Below, in pieces: positions 36,663 through 48,104 of a DNA stretch of 48,244 bases (position 1 is the first letter of the stretch; each line of letters begins with the position of its first letter). Both the position numbers and the translations under genes were made by a program. The notes under the pieces are model-generated. The model was not told the origin of the DNA. It saw only the letters and a program-made list of their open reading frames with translations, and did no database searches. The DNA is from JALYUM01 sp036688685 (lineage in GTDB: Bacteria > Pseudomonadota > Gammaproteobacteria > Burkholderiales > Burkholderiaceae_D): NCBI RefSeq assembly GCF_036688685.1, contig NZ_JAQQPS010000034.1, positions 1 to 48,244 on the forward strand, read 5' to 3'.

Positions 36663-38117
36663 ATGACACGCACATTCGCCAGCCACATCGTCCCGGCCCT
36701 GCTGCTCGCAGGCTTCTCCCTCGCGTTCAACGGCCCGGTGCTGGCGGCAGCGCCGGTGCCCACCCCTGTTGTCACCGGCTTGCCCGATTTTACCGACCTG
36801 ATCGACAAGGTCGGCCCGGCAGTCGTCAACATTCGCACCACCGAAAAAGTACGCCAGGGCCAGGGTGGTACGCCAAATGAAGAAGAAATGCAGGATTTCC
36901 TGCGCCGCTTCTTCGGCGGCCAGGCGGTGCCGCGCGGTGGCCGGCGCGCGCCGCAGCAGCCGCAGGAAGAAGAAGTCACGCGCGGCGTCGGCTCCGGCTT
37001 CATCATTTCCGACGACGGCTATGTCTTGACCAACGCCCACGTGGTCGAAGGTGCCGACGAAGTCACCGTCACGCTGACCGACCGGCGCGAGTTCAAGGCC
37101 AAGGTGCTGGGCAGCGACAAGCGCTCCGATGTCGCCTTGCTGAAGCTGGCGGCCACCAATCTGCCGCGCCTGCGCATGGGCGACTCGAACAAGATCCGTG
37201 TCGGCGAGTGGGTCATCGCCATCGGTTCGCCATTCAACCTCGATAACACCGTCACCGCCGGCATCATCTCCGCCAAGGCGCGCGACACCGGCGAATACCT
37301 GCCACTGATTCAAAGCGACGTGGCCGTCAATCCCGGCAATTCGGGCGGCCCGCTGATTAATATGCGCGGCGAGGTCATCGGCATCAATTCGCAGATCGCG
37401 ACGCTCTCGGGCGCCTATAACGGCATTTCTTTTGCCGTGCCGATCGCCGAAGCGATGCGCGTGGCCGATCAGTTGAAAGCCACCGGCCGCGTCACGCGCG
37501 GGCGCCTTGGCGTGCAAATTGGTGAGGTCACGCGCGACGTGGCCGAGTCGCTGGGCCTGGGCGCGGCGCGCGGCGCCGAGGTGTCGATGGTCGAGCCGGA
37601 CGGCCCGGCCGAAAAAGCCGGCATCAAGGTTGGCGACATCATCCTCAAATTCAATGGCCAGGCCATCGACAAGACCCCGGACTTGCCGCGCCTGGTCGGC
37701 GCGACGCCGGTCGGCAGCCGCGCCACCGTCACCGTCTGGCGCCGCGGCCAGCAACTCGACGTGCCGGTCACCATTGTCCAGTTGCAGGACGAAGCGGCCA
37801 GCGTCAAGCCGACACCCAAAGCGCCGCCCGCCACGGTCGCGCCGAATGCGCTCGGCATGCACGTGTCGGACCTGAGCGCCGCCCAGCGCAAAGCCATGAA
37901 AATCGACGGCGGCGTGCTGGTCGACTCGGCAGTCGGCGCGGCGGCGGCGGCCGGTATCAAGGCCGGCGACGTGCTGATGCAGATGAATAACGTCGAAGTG
38001 CGCGACGCCGCCAGTTTCAACGCCCTGGCCGCGAAACTCGATCCGAAGAAAAGCGTCGCGGTGCTGGTGCGGCGCGACAACACCACCCAGTTCGTGGTGA
38101 TCAGGCCGCGTTCGTAG
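36663..38117 (+). CDS. degQ: Periplasmic serine protease DegQ/MucD (Do family)
   Basis: HtrA-type protease and chaperone of the periplasm. Signal peptide (1-30, ending VLAAA), protease domain with His126 (TNAHVVEG), Asp156 (SDVALLKL) and Ser227 (NPGNSGGPL), and two PDZ domains (about 270-360 and 390-480). 484 residues. The start was set at the Met preceding the signal peptide (36663); upstream codons to 36561 overlap rseA. Its place behind rpoE-rseA is the mucD arrangement. The glutaredoxin-like gene starts 3 bp after its stop. Confidence 0.95.
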   Translation: MTRTFASHIVPALLLAGFSLAFNGPVLAAAPVPTPVVTGLPDFTDLIDKVGPAVVNIRTTEKVRQGQGGTPNEEEMQDFLRRFFGGQAVPRGGRRAPQQPQEEEVTRGVGSGFIISDDGYVLTNAHVVEGADEVTVTLTDRREFKAKVLGSDKRSDVALLKLAATNLPRLRMGDSNKIRVGEWVIAIGSPFNLDNTVTAGIISAKARDTGEYLPLIQSDVAVNPGNSGGPLINMRGEVIGINSQIATLSGAYNGISFAVPIAEAMRVADQLKATGRVTRGRLGVQIGEVTRDVAESLGLGAARGAEVSMVEPDGPAEKAGIKVGDIILKFNGQAIDKTPDLPRLVGATPVGSRATVTVWRRGQQLDVPVTIVQLQDEAASVKPTPKAPPATVAPNALGMHVSDLSAAQRKAMKIDGGVLVDSAVGAAAAAGIKAGDVLMQMNNVEVRDAASFNALAAKLDPKKSVAVLVRRDNTTQFVVIRPRS

Positions 38118-38119
38118 TC

Positions 38120-38413
38120 GTGCTGGAATTGACGCTGTTTTCGCGCAGCTATTGCCACCTGTGCGAGGAGATGCTGGCAGCCCTGCGCGCCATGGCGTCG
38201 CCGCCGCGGCCCTTTCTGGTCACCGTGATCGACATCGATGCGGCGGCCGAGGCGGGCGACGCGGGGCCATTGGCGCGTTTCGACGAACTGGTGCCCGTGC
38301 TGTTCGGCGGCCTGCAAGACCCCGAACTGTGCCACTATTTCCTCGATGAATTAGCAGTTCGCAACTGGCTGGCAGGGCCACAACTTTCCTCTTCGTCAGC
38401 GTCTTCAGCATAA
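38120..38413 (+). CDS. Glutaredoxin family protein
   Basis: A 97-residue thioredoxin-fold protein; LTLFSRSYCHLCEEM holds the redox pair Cys12-x2-Cys15. ELVPVLF and a C-terminal helix match the short glutaredoxin-like (DUF836) family. The GTG start sits 3 bp after the degQ stop, so it is co-transcribed with it. The last ~10 residues are Ser-rich. Confidence 0.85.
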   Translation: MLELTLFSRSYCHLCEEMLAALRAMASPPRPFLVTVIDIDAAAEAGDAGPLARFDELVPVLFGGLQDPELCHYFLDELAVRNWLAGPQLSSSSASSA

Positions 38414-38439
38414 ACCGGGCTTTCAATGTAGAAATCCGG

Positions 38440-38540
38440 TAAAATGCCAAGGTTCGAGACGCGTCACGTCTGCCGCACACAGCATCTCTCGCTAAATTAG
38501 CGCTCGCATTGGGGGGAGTCTCCCAACTGAGCGCTTTTTT
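38440..38540 (+). ncRNA. Candidate short structured transcript / leader before lepA
   Basis: A -10-like TAAAAT (38440-38445), a hairpin AGACG-CGTCA-CGTCT (38457-38471), a small stem GCTA-AAT-TAGC (38491-38501) and a terminator (38499-38540) would give an RNA of about 90 nt. The -35 is weak (TTTCAA, 13 bp upstream). It may be a small RNA, an attenuator for lepA, or simply the operon terminator. Confidence 0.3.
38499..38540 (+). terminator. Rho-independent terminator between the degQ operon and lepA
   Basis: agcgctc (38499-38505) pairs with gagcgct (38529-38535), with an inner stem ttggg/cccaa, followed by five more T. It lies 37 bp before the lepA ATG. Confidence 0.85.
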
Positions 38541-38576
38541 CGTATTGCGCTTCCTTTTTGGTTTTGAGTTTGGTTA

Positions 38577-40366
<1,790 letters not shown>

Positions 40367-40370
<4 letters not shown>

Positions 40371-41287
40371 GTTTTCAAACCATCCTGAGTAATTTTGCGC
40401 TGATCTTGTTCGTGGCCATGGTGGTCACCGGCGTCATCTGGTGCCTCGATGTCTTTATTTTTGCCAGGCAGCGCCGCGCCGCCGCCGGTGCGGCGCTGGC
40501 CGCCTACGATGCGCGTCAGGCGAAATTGACCAGCGAAGGCCTGCGCCTCGACGCCGACAATGGCCAGCGCGCCCAGATTGCAGCGGCAATCCTGCGCCAG
40601 CCAACCTGGATCGAGTACTCGGGCAGTTTCTTCCCGGTCATCGCACTGGTGTTCATCCTGCGCTCGTTCCTGTGGGAGCCGTTCAAGATCCCGTCGAAGT
40701 CGATGGTGCCGACGCTGGAAGTGGGCGACCTGATCCTGGTGAACAAGTACACCTATGGCATTCGCCTGCCGATCCTGAACCAGAAAATTATCCAGATCAA
40801 CGACCCGCAGCGCGGCGACGTGATGGTGTTTAAATATCCCCAGGACATGACGCAGGATTACATCAAGCGCGTCATCGGCGTGCCGGGTGATAAAATCACC
40901 TACGAAAACAAGCGTCTGACGGTCAATGGCAAGCCAGTGACGTACGCGCCGATGAGCGATTACCTCGATTCGGACCGTCCGGTTTACTACAAGCAGTTCA
41001 TGGAAGACTTGCCGGGGCAGCAACACCGCATCTTGAATATGGACGATCGGGGGCCGTTTGATGTTGCATCGGTGGCGAATTTCCCCCATCGTGACAACTG
41101 CCAGTACTCTTACGACAAATTTACCTGTATCGTTCCGGAAGGAAATTATTTCATGATGGGTGATAACCGTGACGACAGCGCGGATAGCCGGTTTTGGGGT
41201 TTTGTTCCGGATAAGAATATCGTCGGCAAGGCGTTCTTCGTCTGGATGAATCTCGGTGATCTGAAGCGCATCGGCGGCATCCATTAA
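40367..41287 (+). CDS. lepB: Signal peptidase I
   Basis: Membrane serine protease that removes Sec and Tat signal peptides. Two N-terminal membrane segments (about 8-34 and 86-100), catalytic Ser112 in IPSKSMVPTL and Lys167 in YIKRVIGVPGD, then GDNRDDSADSRFWG. 306 residues. Coupled with lepA by ATGA overlap. Confidence 0.98.
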
Positions 41288-41310
41288 AACCCCATCCGGA
41301 GGATTTTAAG

Positions 41311-41706
41311 ATGCAAGTTTTTCGTAACAAGCAGCGTGGCGTTTCACTCAGCGGCCTGATTTTTGTCATTGCTATTATCGGTGTCATCGCGGTATTCGGC
41401 ATGCGTACCGTGCCGAGTTATATCGAGTACAAAGCCATCAAGAACAGCATCGCCGTCGCAAAAGCGAGCGGTGGTTCGGTGCAGGAAATGCGCACCAGCT
41501 TCGACAAGAACGCCGACGTCGCGTATATCACCACGATCGCCGGACGCGACCTGAATTTCACCCGTGACAGCGGCCAGGTCGAAATCAGCTTCGCTTACGA
41601 AAAACGCCTGCCGATCGCGGGTAACGTCAGCCTGGTGATCGATTATTCCGGCACCACCGATCCAAGCGGCGTCGTTGCGGAGCTATCGGCAACACCGCCA
41701 AAATAA
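41311..41706 (+). CDS. DUF4845 protein with pilin-like N-terminus
   Basis: A 131-residue protein. After RNKQRG the N-terminus has a helix SLSGLIFVIAIIGVIAVFG resembling a type IV prepilin, but without the usual Glu at +5. The rest fits the DUF4845 family, found between lepB and rnc in many betaproteobacteria. Shine-Dalgarno GGAGG precedes it. Function unknown. Confidence 0.85.
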   Translation: MQVFRNKQRGVSLSGLIFVIAIIGVIAVFGMRTVPSYIEYKAIKNSIAVAKASGGSVQEMRTSFDKNADVAYITTIAGRDLNFTRDSGQVEISFAYEKRLPIAGNVSLVIDYSGTTDPSGVVAELSATPPK

Positions 41707-41747
41707 GGTTTTACGCAGTTAGCAGATAGTTAGGCCATGAATTGACA

Positions 41748-42572
41748 ATGAATCTCCAGTTATTGCAGACCCGCCTCGGTTACACGTTTCAGGATGCTGG
41801 CTTGTTGCAGCAAGCCCTGACCCATCGCAGCCACAGCGCCACGCATAACGAGCGCCTCGAATTTCTGGGCGACTCCGTCCTGAACTGCGTGGTCGCCTCG
41901 ATCCTGTACGAACGCTTTGCCGCGATCGACGAGGGCGACCTGTCGCGCTTGCGCGCCAACCTGGTCAAGCAGCAGTCGCTGTTTGAAATTGCCCAGCGCC
42001 TCGAACTGTCGCAGTTCCTGCGCCTCGGCGAGGGCGAGTTGAAGTCGGGCGGTTTTCGCCGTCCCTCGATCCTGGCCGACACGCTCGAAGCCTTGCTGGG
42101 GGCGATTTTCCTCGACAGCGGTTTCGACGCGGCCAGTCGGGTGATCCGCGCGTTCTATATTCCCATCCTCGACTCGGTCGACCCGCGCACGCTGGGCAAG
42201 GATGCCAAGACCCTGCTGCAGGAATTTTTGCAGAGTAAAAAAATCCCGCTGCCGACGTACAACGTCGTCGCCACCCACGGCGCCGCGCACAGCCAGGAAT
42301 TCGAAATCGAATGCCTGGTTCCGCGCCTGAATATCCAGGTGTACGGCCGCGGCGGCAGCCGCCGCGCCGGCGAGCAGGCCGCCGCCAAACTGGCGCTCGA
42401 CGCCGTCGGCCACAGTGCCGCGAAAGGCAACAAAGCCGCCGCGCCTGCGCGCAAACCCAAGCCACGCGCCGCCCAGCTCAAGCTGGCCGGCATTGCCACC
42501 ATTCAAAGCGACAGCAGCTTCGATTCCAGCCCGGACGTCGCCACGCATCTCGAAGGAACGACGTCCGTATGA
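41748..42572 (+). CDS. rnc: Ribonuclease III
   Basis: Double-strand specific RNase for rRNA and mRNA processing. Signature NERLEFLGDSVL at 34-45, acidic cluster in ADTLEALLGAIF, and a dsRNA-binding domain (about 150-220; PTYNVVATHGAAHSQEFEIEC). 274 residues against 226 in E. coli; the last ~50 are a Lys/Pro/Ala-rich tail. ATG 41748 is used; TTG at 41742 is possible. Overlaps era by ATGA. Confidence 0.96.
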   Translation: MNLQLLQTRLGYTFQDAGLLQQALTHRSHSATHNERLEFLGDSVLNCVVASILYERFAAIDEGDLSRLRANLVKQQSLFEIAQRLELSQFLRLGEGELKSGGFRRPSILADTLEALLGAIFLDSGFDAASRVIRAFYIPILDSVDPRTLGKDAKTLLQEFLQSKKIPLPTYNVVATHGAAHSQEFEIECLVPRLNIQVYGRGGSRRAGEQAAAKLALDAVGHSAAKGNKAAAPARKPKPRAAQLKLAGIATIQSDSSFDSSPDVATHLEGTTSV

Positions 42573-43489
42573 ACACCGAATTGACCACCCCTGACACCAC
42601 GCCCGACACCGCTTTCCACTGCGGCTACATCGCCATCGTCGGCCGCCCGAACGTGGGCAAGTCGACGCTGATGAACGTACTGATCGGCGCCAAGGTGTCG
42701 ATTACGTCGCGCAAGGCGCAGACCACGCGCCACCGCATTACCGGCATCCAGACCCGCGACGACGCCCAGTTCATTTACGTCGACACGCCGGGCTTCCAGA
42801 CCCGCCATGCGAATGCGCTGAACAAGACACTGAACAAAACGGTCACCGGTAGCTTGATCTCATCGGACGTAATCCTGTTCCTGGTGGAAGCGGGCACCTT
42901 CGGGCCGGCCGACCAGCAAGTCATCGACCTGCTGCCATCGGACGTCCCGGTGATCCTGGTGATTAACAAATCGGACCGTGTCAAGGATAAAGCCGCGCTG
43001 ATGCCGTTCGCGCAGAAAGTGGCGGCGCTGCATAATTTCGCCGCCATCGTCCCGGTCTCGGCGAAATTGCGCTTTCAGACCGATGCGCTGGAACGCGAAA
43101 TTCGCACGCGCCTGCCGGAAAATCCGCCAGTGTTCGGCCCGGACGATATCACCGACCGCAGCGAAAAATTCCTGGCCGCAGAGATTGTGCGCGAAAAAGT
43201 GTTCCGCCTGCTGGGCGATGAATTGCCCTACACCAGCACCGTCCTGATCGAGCAGTTCGAGCAGGAAGGCGACCTGCGCCGCGTGTTCGCCGCCATCCTG
43301 GTCGAGCGCGACACCCATAAATCGATGATCATCGGTAACAAGGGTGCACGATTGAAAGACATTTCGACCCAATCGCGCCTGGACATGGAAAAACTGTTTG
43401 GCGGACCGGTGTACCTGGAAATTTGGGTCAAGGTCAAATCCGGCTGGGCCGACAATGAAGCCGGCTTGCGCGCCTACGGCTACGAATAA
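42569..43489 (+). CDS. era: GTPase Era
   Basis: GTPase binding the 3' end of 16S rRNA during 30S maturation. G1 GRPNVGKST at 25-33, G3 DTPGFQ, G4 NKSD, and a C-terminal KH domain with IIGNKGARLKDISTQSRLDME. 306 residues from ATG 42569, which overlaps the rnc stop by 4 bp. Confidence 0.98.
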   Translation: MNTELTTPDTTPDTAFHCGYIAIVGRPNVGKSTLMNVLIGAKVSITSRKAQTTRHRITGIQTRDDAQFIYVDTPGFQTRHANALNKTLNKTVTGSLISSDVILFLVEAGTFGPADQQVIDLLPSDVPVILVINKSDRVKDKAALMPFAQKVAALHNFAAIVPVSAKLRFQTDALEREIRTRLPENPPVFGPDDITDRSEKFLAAEIVREKVFRLLGDELPYTSTVLIEQFEQEGDLRRVFAAILVERDTHKSMIIGNKGARLKDISTQSRLDMEKLFGGPVYLEIWVKVKSGWADNEAGLRAYGYE

Positions 43490-43493
43490 GCCC

Positions 43494-44336
43494 GTGCAAG
43501 CGGCCGTGGCCGACGCTCCCGCCAGTCGGGACGTCGTCGCGCAAGCTGCCGATCAGGCCGCCGCGCGCACGGCTGCCATCAACACTGCCGCTGCGCTGCC
43601 CAAGCGCAGTCGCGCGCCAGTGCGCGACCACCGCGTCAGCGGCCAGCCCGGCTTCGTGCTGCACAGCTACCCCTACAAAGAAACCAGCCTGATCATCGAC
43701 ATGATGACGCGCGACTTCGGTCGCGTGGCGCTGGTGGCCAAGGGCGCCAAGCGGCCCCATTCGCAGCTGCGCGGGGTGCTGCAAACCTTTCAGCCCTTGT
43801 CGGTCTCGTGGACCGGAAAATCGGAGTTGCGCACCCTGACCGACGCCGAGTGGGTCGGCGGCATGCTGCCGATCGAAAAGAACGCACTGTTGTGCGGCTT
43901 TTACGTCAATGAATTGCTGGTCAAACTGCTGGCACGCGACGATGCCCATCCGGCCTTGTTCGACCACTATGTCTCGACCTTGAACCAGTTGGCGCACAAT
44001 GAAACCGCGCAGATCGTCTTGCGAAAATTCGAACGGGCCCTACTTAAAGAGACTGGGGTCGCGGCCGATTTGACGCGCGACACGGAGCAGCGCGGCGCCG
44101 TGCTCTCTGAACAAGAATATGTGGTCGACCCGGAGCGCGGTGCGCGGCTGGCGCGCGCGTCCGATACCTGGCCGCGCGTGCTCGGTAAAACCCTGCTCGA
44201 CATGGACCGCGAAGATTATCGCGATGCGCAGACCCAGGCGCAAAGCAAGCAGTTGATGCGTTTTTTGCTGGCGCATCAACTGGGTGGCAACCCCCTCAAC
44301 ACGCGCCAGATCCTGATCGACCTGATGCAACTATAA
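43494..44336 (+). CDS. recO: DNA repair protein RecO
   Basis: Mediator of RecA loading with RecF and RecR. The OB-fold begins near residue 47 (GFVLHSYPYKETSLIIDMMTRDFGRVALVAKGAKRP), and the helical C-terminal part has LLCGFYVNELLVKLL. The GTG at 43494, 4 bp after the era stop, is preferred, giving 280 residues with an Ala-rich extension of about 40; another GTG (43506) is possible. Frame is open into era. Confidence 0.92.
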   Translation: MQAAVADAPASRDVVAQAADQAAARTAAINTAAALPKRSRAPVRDHRVSGQPGFVLHSYPYKETSLIIDMMTRDFGRVALVAKGAKRPHSQLRGVLQTFQPLSVSWTGKSELRTLTDAEWVGGMLPIEKNALLCGFYVNELLVKLLARDDAHPALFDHYVSTLNQLAHNETAQIVLRKFERALLKETGVAADLTRDTEQRGAVLSEQEYVVDPERGARLARASDTWPRVLGKTLLDMDREDYRDAQTQAQSKQLMRFLLAHQLGGNPLNTRQILIDLMQL

Positions 44337-44345
44337 GAATTCACC

Positions 44346-45110
44346 ATGAGCTTTTTGCAACCTTCCGGCACGGTCATCGACCTCGGCGTCAACATCGACC
44401 ACATCGCCACCGTGCGCAATGCGCGCGGCACGCGCTACCCGGACCCGATCCGCGCCGCCTTGCTGGCCGAACAGGCCGGCGCCGACCTGATCACCTTGCA
44501 CCTGCGCGAAGACCGCCGCCACATCAAGGACGCCGACGTTCTGGCGATGCGTCCGCAACTGATGACGCGCATGAATCTGGAAGCGGCCGTCACGCAGGAA
44601 ATGATCGACTTCGCCTGCCGCGTGAAACCGCAGGATGTCTGCCTGGTGCCGGAGCGGCGCGAAGAAGTGACGACTGAGGGTGGACTCGACGTGGTGCGCT
44701 ACTACAAGCAGGTGGAGGCGGCCGTGAAACAGCTGCAAGGGGAGGGCATTCGCGTGTCCCTGTTCATTGATGCCGACGAGCAGCAGATCGCCGCCACCGC
44801 CGCCCTGGGCGCCCCCGTCATCGAGTTGCACACGGGCCGTTACGCAGAGGCAGAAGGCGCTGCGGTTGCGCCCGAACTTGAACGCATCCGCGCCGGCGCC
44901 CGTTTCGGCGTGGCGCAGGGCCTGGTGGTGAATGCCGGCCACGGCTTGCACTACACGAACGTCCAGGCGATTGCCCAGTTGCAGGATATCCGCGAGCTGA
45001 ACATCGGTCATGCGATCGTCGCCCACGCCCTGTTTGCAGGCTGGGAAAATGCCGTGCGCGAAATGAAGGCGATCATGGTCGCGGCGCGCCTGGGGGTGAC
45101 GCTGCGATGA
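44346..45110 (+). CDS. pdxJ: Pyridoxine 5'-phosphate synthase
   Basis: Last step of de novo vitamin B6 synthesis in the DXP-dependent route. DLGVNIDHIATVRNARGTRYPDP near the start, HLREDRRHI, and AGHGLHYTNV are family hallmarks. 254 residues. Overlaps acpS by ATGA. Confidence 0.98.
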   Translation: MSFLQPSGTVIDLGVNIDHIATVRNARGTRYPDPIRAALLAEQAGADLITLHLREDRRHIKDADVLAMRPQLMTRMNLEAAVTQEMIDFACRVKPQDVCLVPERREEVTTEGGLDVVRYYKQVEAAVKQLQGEGIRVSLFIDADEQQIAATAALGAPVIELHTGRYAEAEGAAVAPELERIRAGARFGVAQGLVVNAGHGLHYTNVQAIAQLQDIRELNIGHAIVAHALFAGWENAVREMKAIMVAARLGVTLR

Positions 45111-45505
45111 CGACGATCTACGGCATCGGCACGGACATCGTCCAGATCTCGCGCGTGGCGGCGGCACTGGGACGCAACGAGCGCTTTGCCGAAAAGATCC
45201 TCGGCCCGGAAGAGCTGGTCAAGTTCCACGCGCGCCGCGCCAAGAACGAGATCCGCGGCCTGCGCTTTCTCGCCACCCGGTTCTCGGCCAAGGAAGCGTT
45301 CTCGAAAGCCATCGGCCTGGGCATGCGCATGCCGATGACCTGGCGCTCGGCCCAGATGCTCAATGCACCGAGTGGCAAGCCGGTGATCGTTTGCAGTGGC
45401 GCGCTGGCAGCATTCATGGATGAACATCAACTCACGGCGCAAGTGACCATCAGCGACGAGGCCGACTACGGCGTCGCGTTCGTGATCGTCACCGCCGCAG
45501 CGTGA
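45107..45505 (+). CDS. acpS: Holo-ACP synthase
   Basis: Transfers phosphopantetheine from CoA to Ser37 of ACP (acpP at 33418). Mg ligands Asp10 in GIGTDIVQISR and Glu63 in RFSAKEAFSKA. 132 residues. Coupled with pdxJ. Confidence 0.97.
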   Translation: MTTIYGIGTDIVQISRVAAALGRNERFAEKILGPEELVKFHARRAKNEIRGLRFLATRFSAKEAFSKAIGLGMRMPMTWRSAQMLNAPSGKPVIVCSGALAAFMDEHQLTAQVTISDEADYGVAFVIVTAAA

Positions 45506-45523
45506 GCAAGTTAAAGACAAGCA

Positions 45524-47392
45524 ATGACTGAAGAAGTATTCCCCGCTGTAAAAGTCGATCCGCGCGCGCAGGTGCTGGCGACGGTGGCCAAGTTACCGAA
45601 TCTGCCCGGCGTGTACCGCTATTTCGATGCGAATGACGCCGTGCTGTACGTCGGCAAGGCGCGCGACCTCAAAAAACGTGTCTCGAGCTATTTCCAGAAG
45701 AACCTGTCCAGCCCGCGCATCGCGATGATGGTCGAGCGCATTGCGCGCCTGGAAACCTCGGTCACCAACAGCGAAGCGGAAGCGCTGATCCTGGAAAACA
45801 ACCTGATCAAGACCCTGAAGCCGCGCTTCAATATTTTGTTCCGGGACGACAAGTCGTATCCGTATCTGAAGATCACCGGCGGCGCGGTGCCGCGCATGGC
45901 CTACTACCGCGGCGCCGTGGACAAGCGCAACCAGTACTTCGGCCCCTTCCCGAGTGCCTGGGCGGTCAAGGAATCGATCCAGATCCTGCAAAAGGTGTTC
46001 ATGCTGCGCACCTGCGAGGACAGCGTGTACGCCAACCGCACGCGTCCGTGCCTGCTGCACCAGATCGGCCGCTGCAGCGGCCCGTGCGTAAAACTCATCA
46101 CGCCGGAGGATTACCAGGTCGATGTCGACAATGCCGGCAAATTCCTGCGCGGGCGCCAGAGCGAAGTGCTGGCCGACCTGGAAAAGAAGATGCACGCTTT
46201 TGCCGAGCAGCTCAAATTCGAGCAGGCCGCTGGCGTGCGCAACCAGATCCAGTCGCTCTCGCGCGTGTTGCACCAGCAGAGCATGGAAACGACCGGCGAC
46301 GCCGACGTCGACATCATTGCAGTGGTGTTGCAGGGCGGGCGCGCCTGCGTCAACCTGGCCATGGTGCGGGGCGGGCGCCACCTGGGCGACCGCGCCTATT
46401 TCCCGTCGCAAGTGGAAGCGGCCGCAGTCGATGACGACACCAGCCTCGACTGCGAAGTGCTGGCGGCCTTCCTGGCCCAGCACTACACGGAAAAATTCGT
46501 TCCCGGCTGCCTGATCTTGAATATCGAGTTCAACCAGCCCGCCTTGATGGTGGCGCTGACCGAACAGTGCGGACACCGCATCAACCTGATTTTTCAGCCG
46601 CAGGGGCAACGCCGCCAGTGGCTTGAGCTGGCCCAAAAGGGCGCGGAAATTTCGCTGGCGCGCTTGTTGTCGGAACAGGGATCGCAGCAATCGCGCACGC
46701 GCGCGCTGGCTGACGCGCTGACGCTGGAAATGGACGATCTGGATGCGCTGCGCGTCGAGTGCTTCGACATCAGCCACACCGGAGGAGAGGCGACGCAGGC
46801 TTCGTGCGTGGTGTTCCAGCACCACGCCATGCAGAACGGCGAATACCGGCGCTACAACATCAATGGCATCACACCGGGCGACGATTATGCGGCGATGCGC
46901 CAGGTGCTGATGCGGCGTTACGAAAAAATCGTGAATGGCGAAGGCGTGATGCCGGACGTGGTGTTGATCGACGGCGGCAAGGGGCAGGTCGAACAGGCGC
47001 GCTCGGTGTTTGCCGAGCTGGGGCTGGACATCAGCCTGATCGTCGGCGTGGCAAAAGGCGAGGGCAGGCGGGTTGGCCTGGAAACGCTGGTGTTTGTCGA
47101 TGGCCGCGCAGCGCAGGAGCTGGGCAAGGAATCGGCGGCCCTGATGCTGGTCGCGCTGATCCGCGACGAAGCGCACCGCTTCGCCATCACTGGCATGCGC
47201 GCCAAGCGTGCCAAGACACGCCAGGCGTCGCGCCTGGAGGAAATCGAGGGGATTGGGGCCAAACGGCGCCAGCGCCTGCTGGCGCGCTTTGGCGGGCTGC
47301 GCGGCGTGGTCGACGCCAGCGTGGAAGATTTGATGTCAGTCGAAGGCATATCGAGCACACTGGCCGAGGAAATCTACCGCCAGCTACACTGA
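45524..47392 (+). CDS. uvrC: Excinuclease ABC subunit C
   Basis: Dual-incision nuclease of nucleotide excision repair. GIY-YIG domain (LPGVYRYFDANDAVLYVGKARDLKKRV, about 24-50), the Cys-rich linker (CLLHQIGRCSGPC), UVR motif, RNase H-like 5' nuclease (ECFDISHTGGE), and C-terminal helix-hairpin-helix pairs (IEGIGAKRRQRLL, VEGISSTLAEEIY). 622 residues. No LexA box seen nearby. Confidence 0.98.
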   Translation: MTEEVFPAVKVDPRAQVLATVAKLPNLPGVYRYFDANDAVLYVGKARDLKKRVSSYFQKNLSSPRIAMMVERIARLETSVTNSEAEALILENNLIKTLKPRFNILFRDDKSYPYLKITGGAVPRMAYYRGAVDKRNQYFGPFPSAWAVKESIQILQKVFMLRTCEDSVYANRTRPCLLHQIGRCSGPCVKLITPEDYQVDVDNAGKFLRGRQSEVLADLEKKMHAFAEQLKFEQAAGVRNQIQSLSRVLHQQSMETTGDADVDIIAVVLQGGRACVNLAMVRGGRHLGDRAYFPSQVEAAAVDDDTSLDCEVLAAFLAQHYTEKFVPGCLILNIEFNQPALMVALTEQCGHRINLIFQPQGQRRQWLELAQKGAEISLARLLSEQGSQQSRTRALADALTLEMDDLDALRVECFDISHTGGEATQASCVVFQHHAMQNGEYRRYNINGITPGDDYAAMRQVLMRRYEKIVNGEGVMPDVVLIDGGKGQVEQARSVFAELGLDISLIVGVAKGEGRRVGLETLVFVDGRAAQELGKESAALMLVALIRDEAHRFAITGMRAKRAKTRQASRLEEIEGIGAKRRQRLLARFGGLRGVVDASVEDLMSVEGISSTLAEEIYRQLH

Positions 47393-47505
47393 CAGACTGG
47401 AATTGTGTCGGCATGTTGCTGGGCGCGTGCATAACTGGTCTATACGACAATAGCCATGTAGACTGTTGCCGCATATATTCTTAACGCTTAGCCCAGATCG
47501 CCCCT

Positions 47506-48081
47506 ATGCCTTTTAACATTCCGATTCTCCTGACCTGGCTGCGGGTTGCACTGATTCCCCTGGTAGTAGGCGTCTATTATTTGCCGGTGCACTGGCTGCC
47601 GCGCTCCGACCAGGACCTGGCCGCCACGCTGGTCTTCATCGTCGCGGCCCTCACCGACTGGCTGGACGGCTTCCTGGCGCGCCGCTGGAACCAGACCTCG
47701 GCCTTTGGCGCCTTCCTCGACCCGGTGGCCGATAAATTGATGGTGGCCGGTGCCTTGCTGGTGCTGGTGCACCTCGACCGCGTCGACCATTTCATCGCGT
47801 TCATCATCATCGGCCGCGAAATCGCCATCTCGGCGCTGCGCGAGTGGATGGCCCAGCTGGGTGCATCGCGCTCGGTGGCGGTCAGCTCGATCGGCAAGAT
47901 CAAGACAGCAGCGCAGATGACGGCCATCCCCTTGTTGCTGTTTCACGACGTGGCCTTCCATCTGGTCGATACCCAGGAGCTGGGCACCTGGCTGATGTAC
48001 ATTGCCGCCATCCTGACCGTGTGGTCGATGTTCTACTACATGCGCCTGGCCTGGCCGCTGATCAAGGAAAAATCCATTTAG
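47506..48081 (+). CDS. pgsA: CDP-diacylglycerol-glycerol-3-phosphate 3-phosphatidyltransferase
   Basis: Membrane enzyme making phosphatidylglycerol phosphate. The CDP-alcohol motif is complete: Asp51-x2-Asp54-Gly-x2-Ala-Arg, Gly68, Asp72, Asp76. 191 residues with several membrane helices. It lies between uvrC and tRNA-Gly, as in other betaproteobacteria. Confidence 0.97.
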   Translation: MPFNIPILLTWLRVALIPLVVGVYYLPVHWLPRSDQDLAATLVFIVAALTDWLDGFLARRWNQTSAFGAFLDPVADKLMVAGALLVLVHLDRVDHFIAFIIIGREIAISALREWMAQLGASRSVAVSSIGKIKTAAQMTAIPLLLFHDVAFHLVDTQELGTWLMYIAAILTVWSMFYYMRLAWPLIKEKSI

Positions 48082-48104
48082 GCAAAATGGGTGAAGAAGG
48101 TTCC

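Noticed and set aside
45593..47176. 527-residue antisense frame over uvrC
   Set aside because: Shadow of uvrC, whose domains are all intact in the forward frame.
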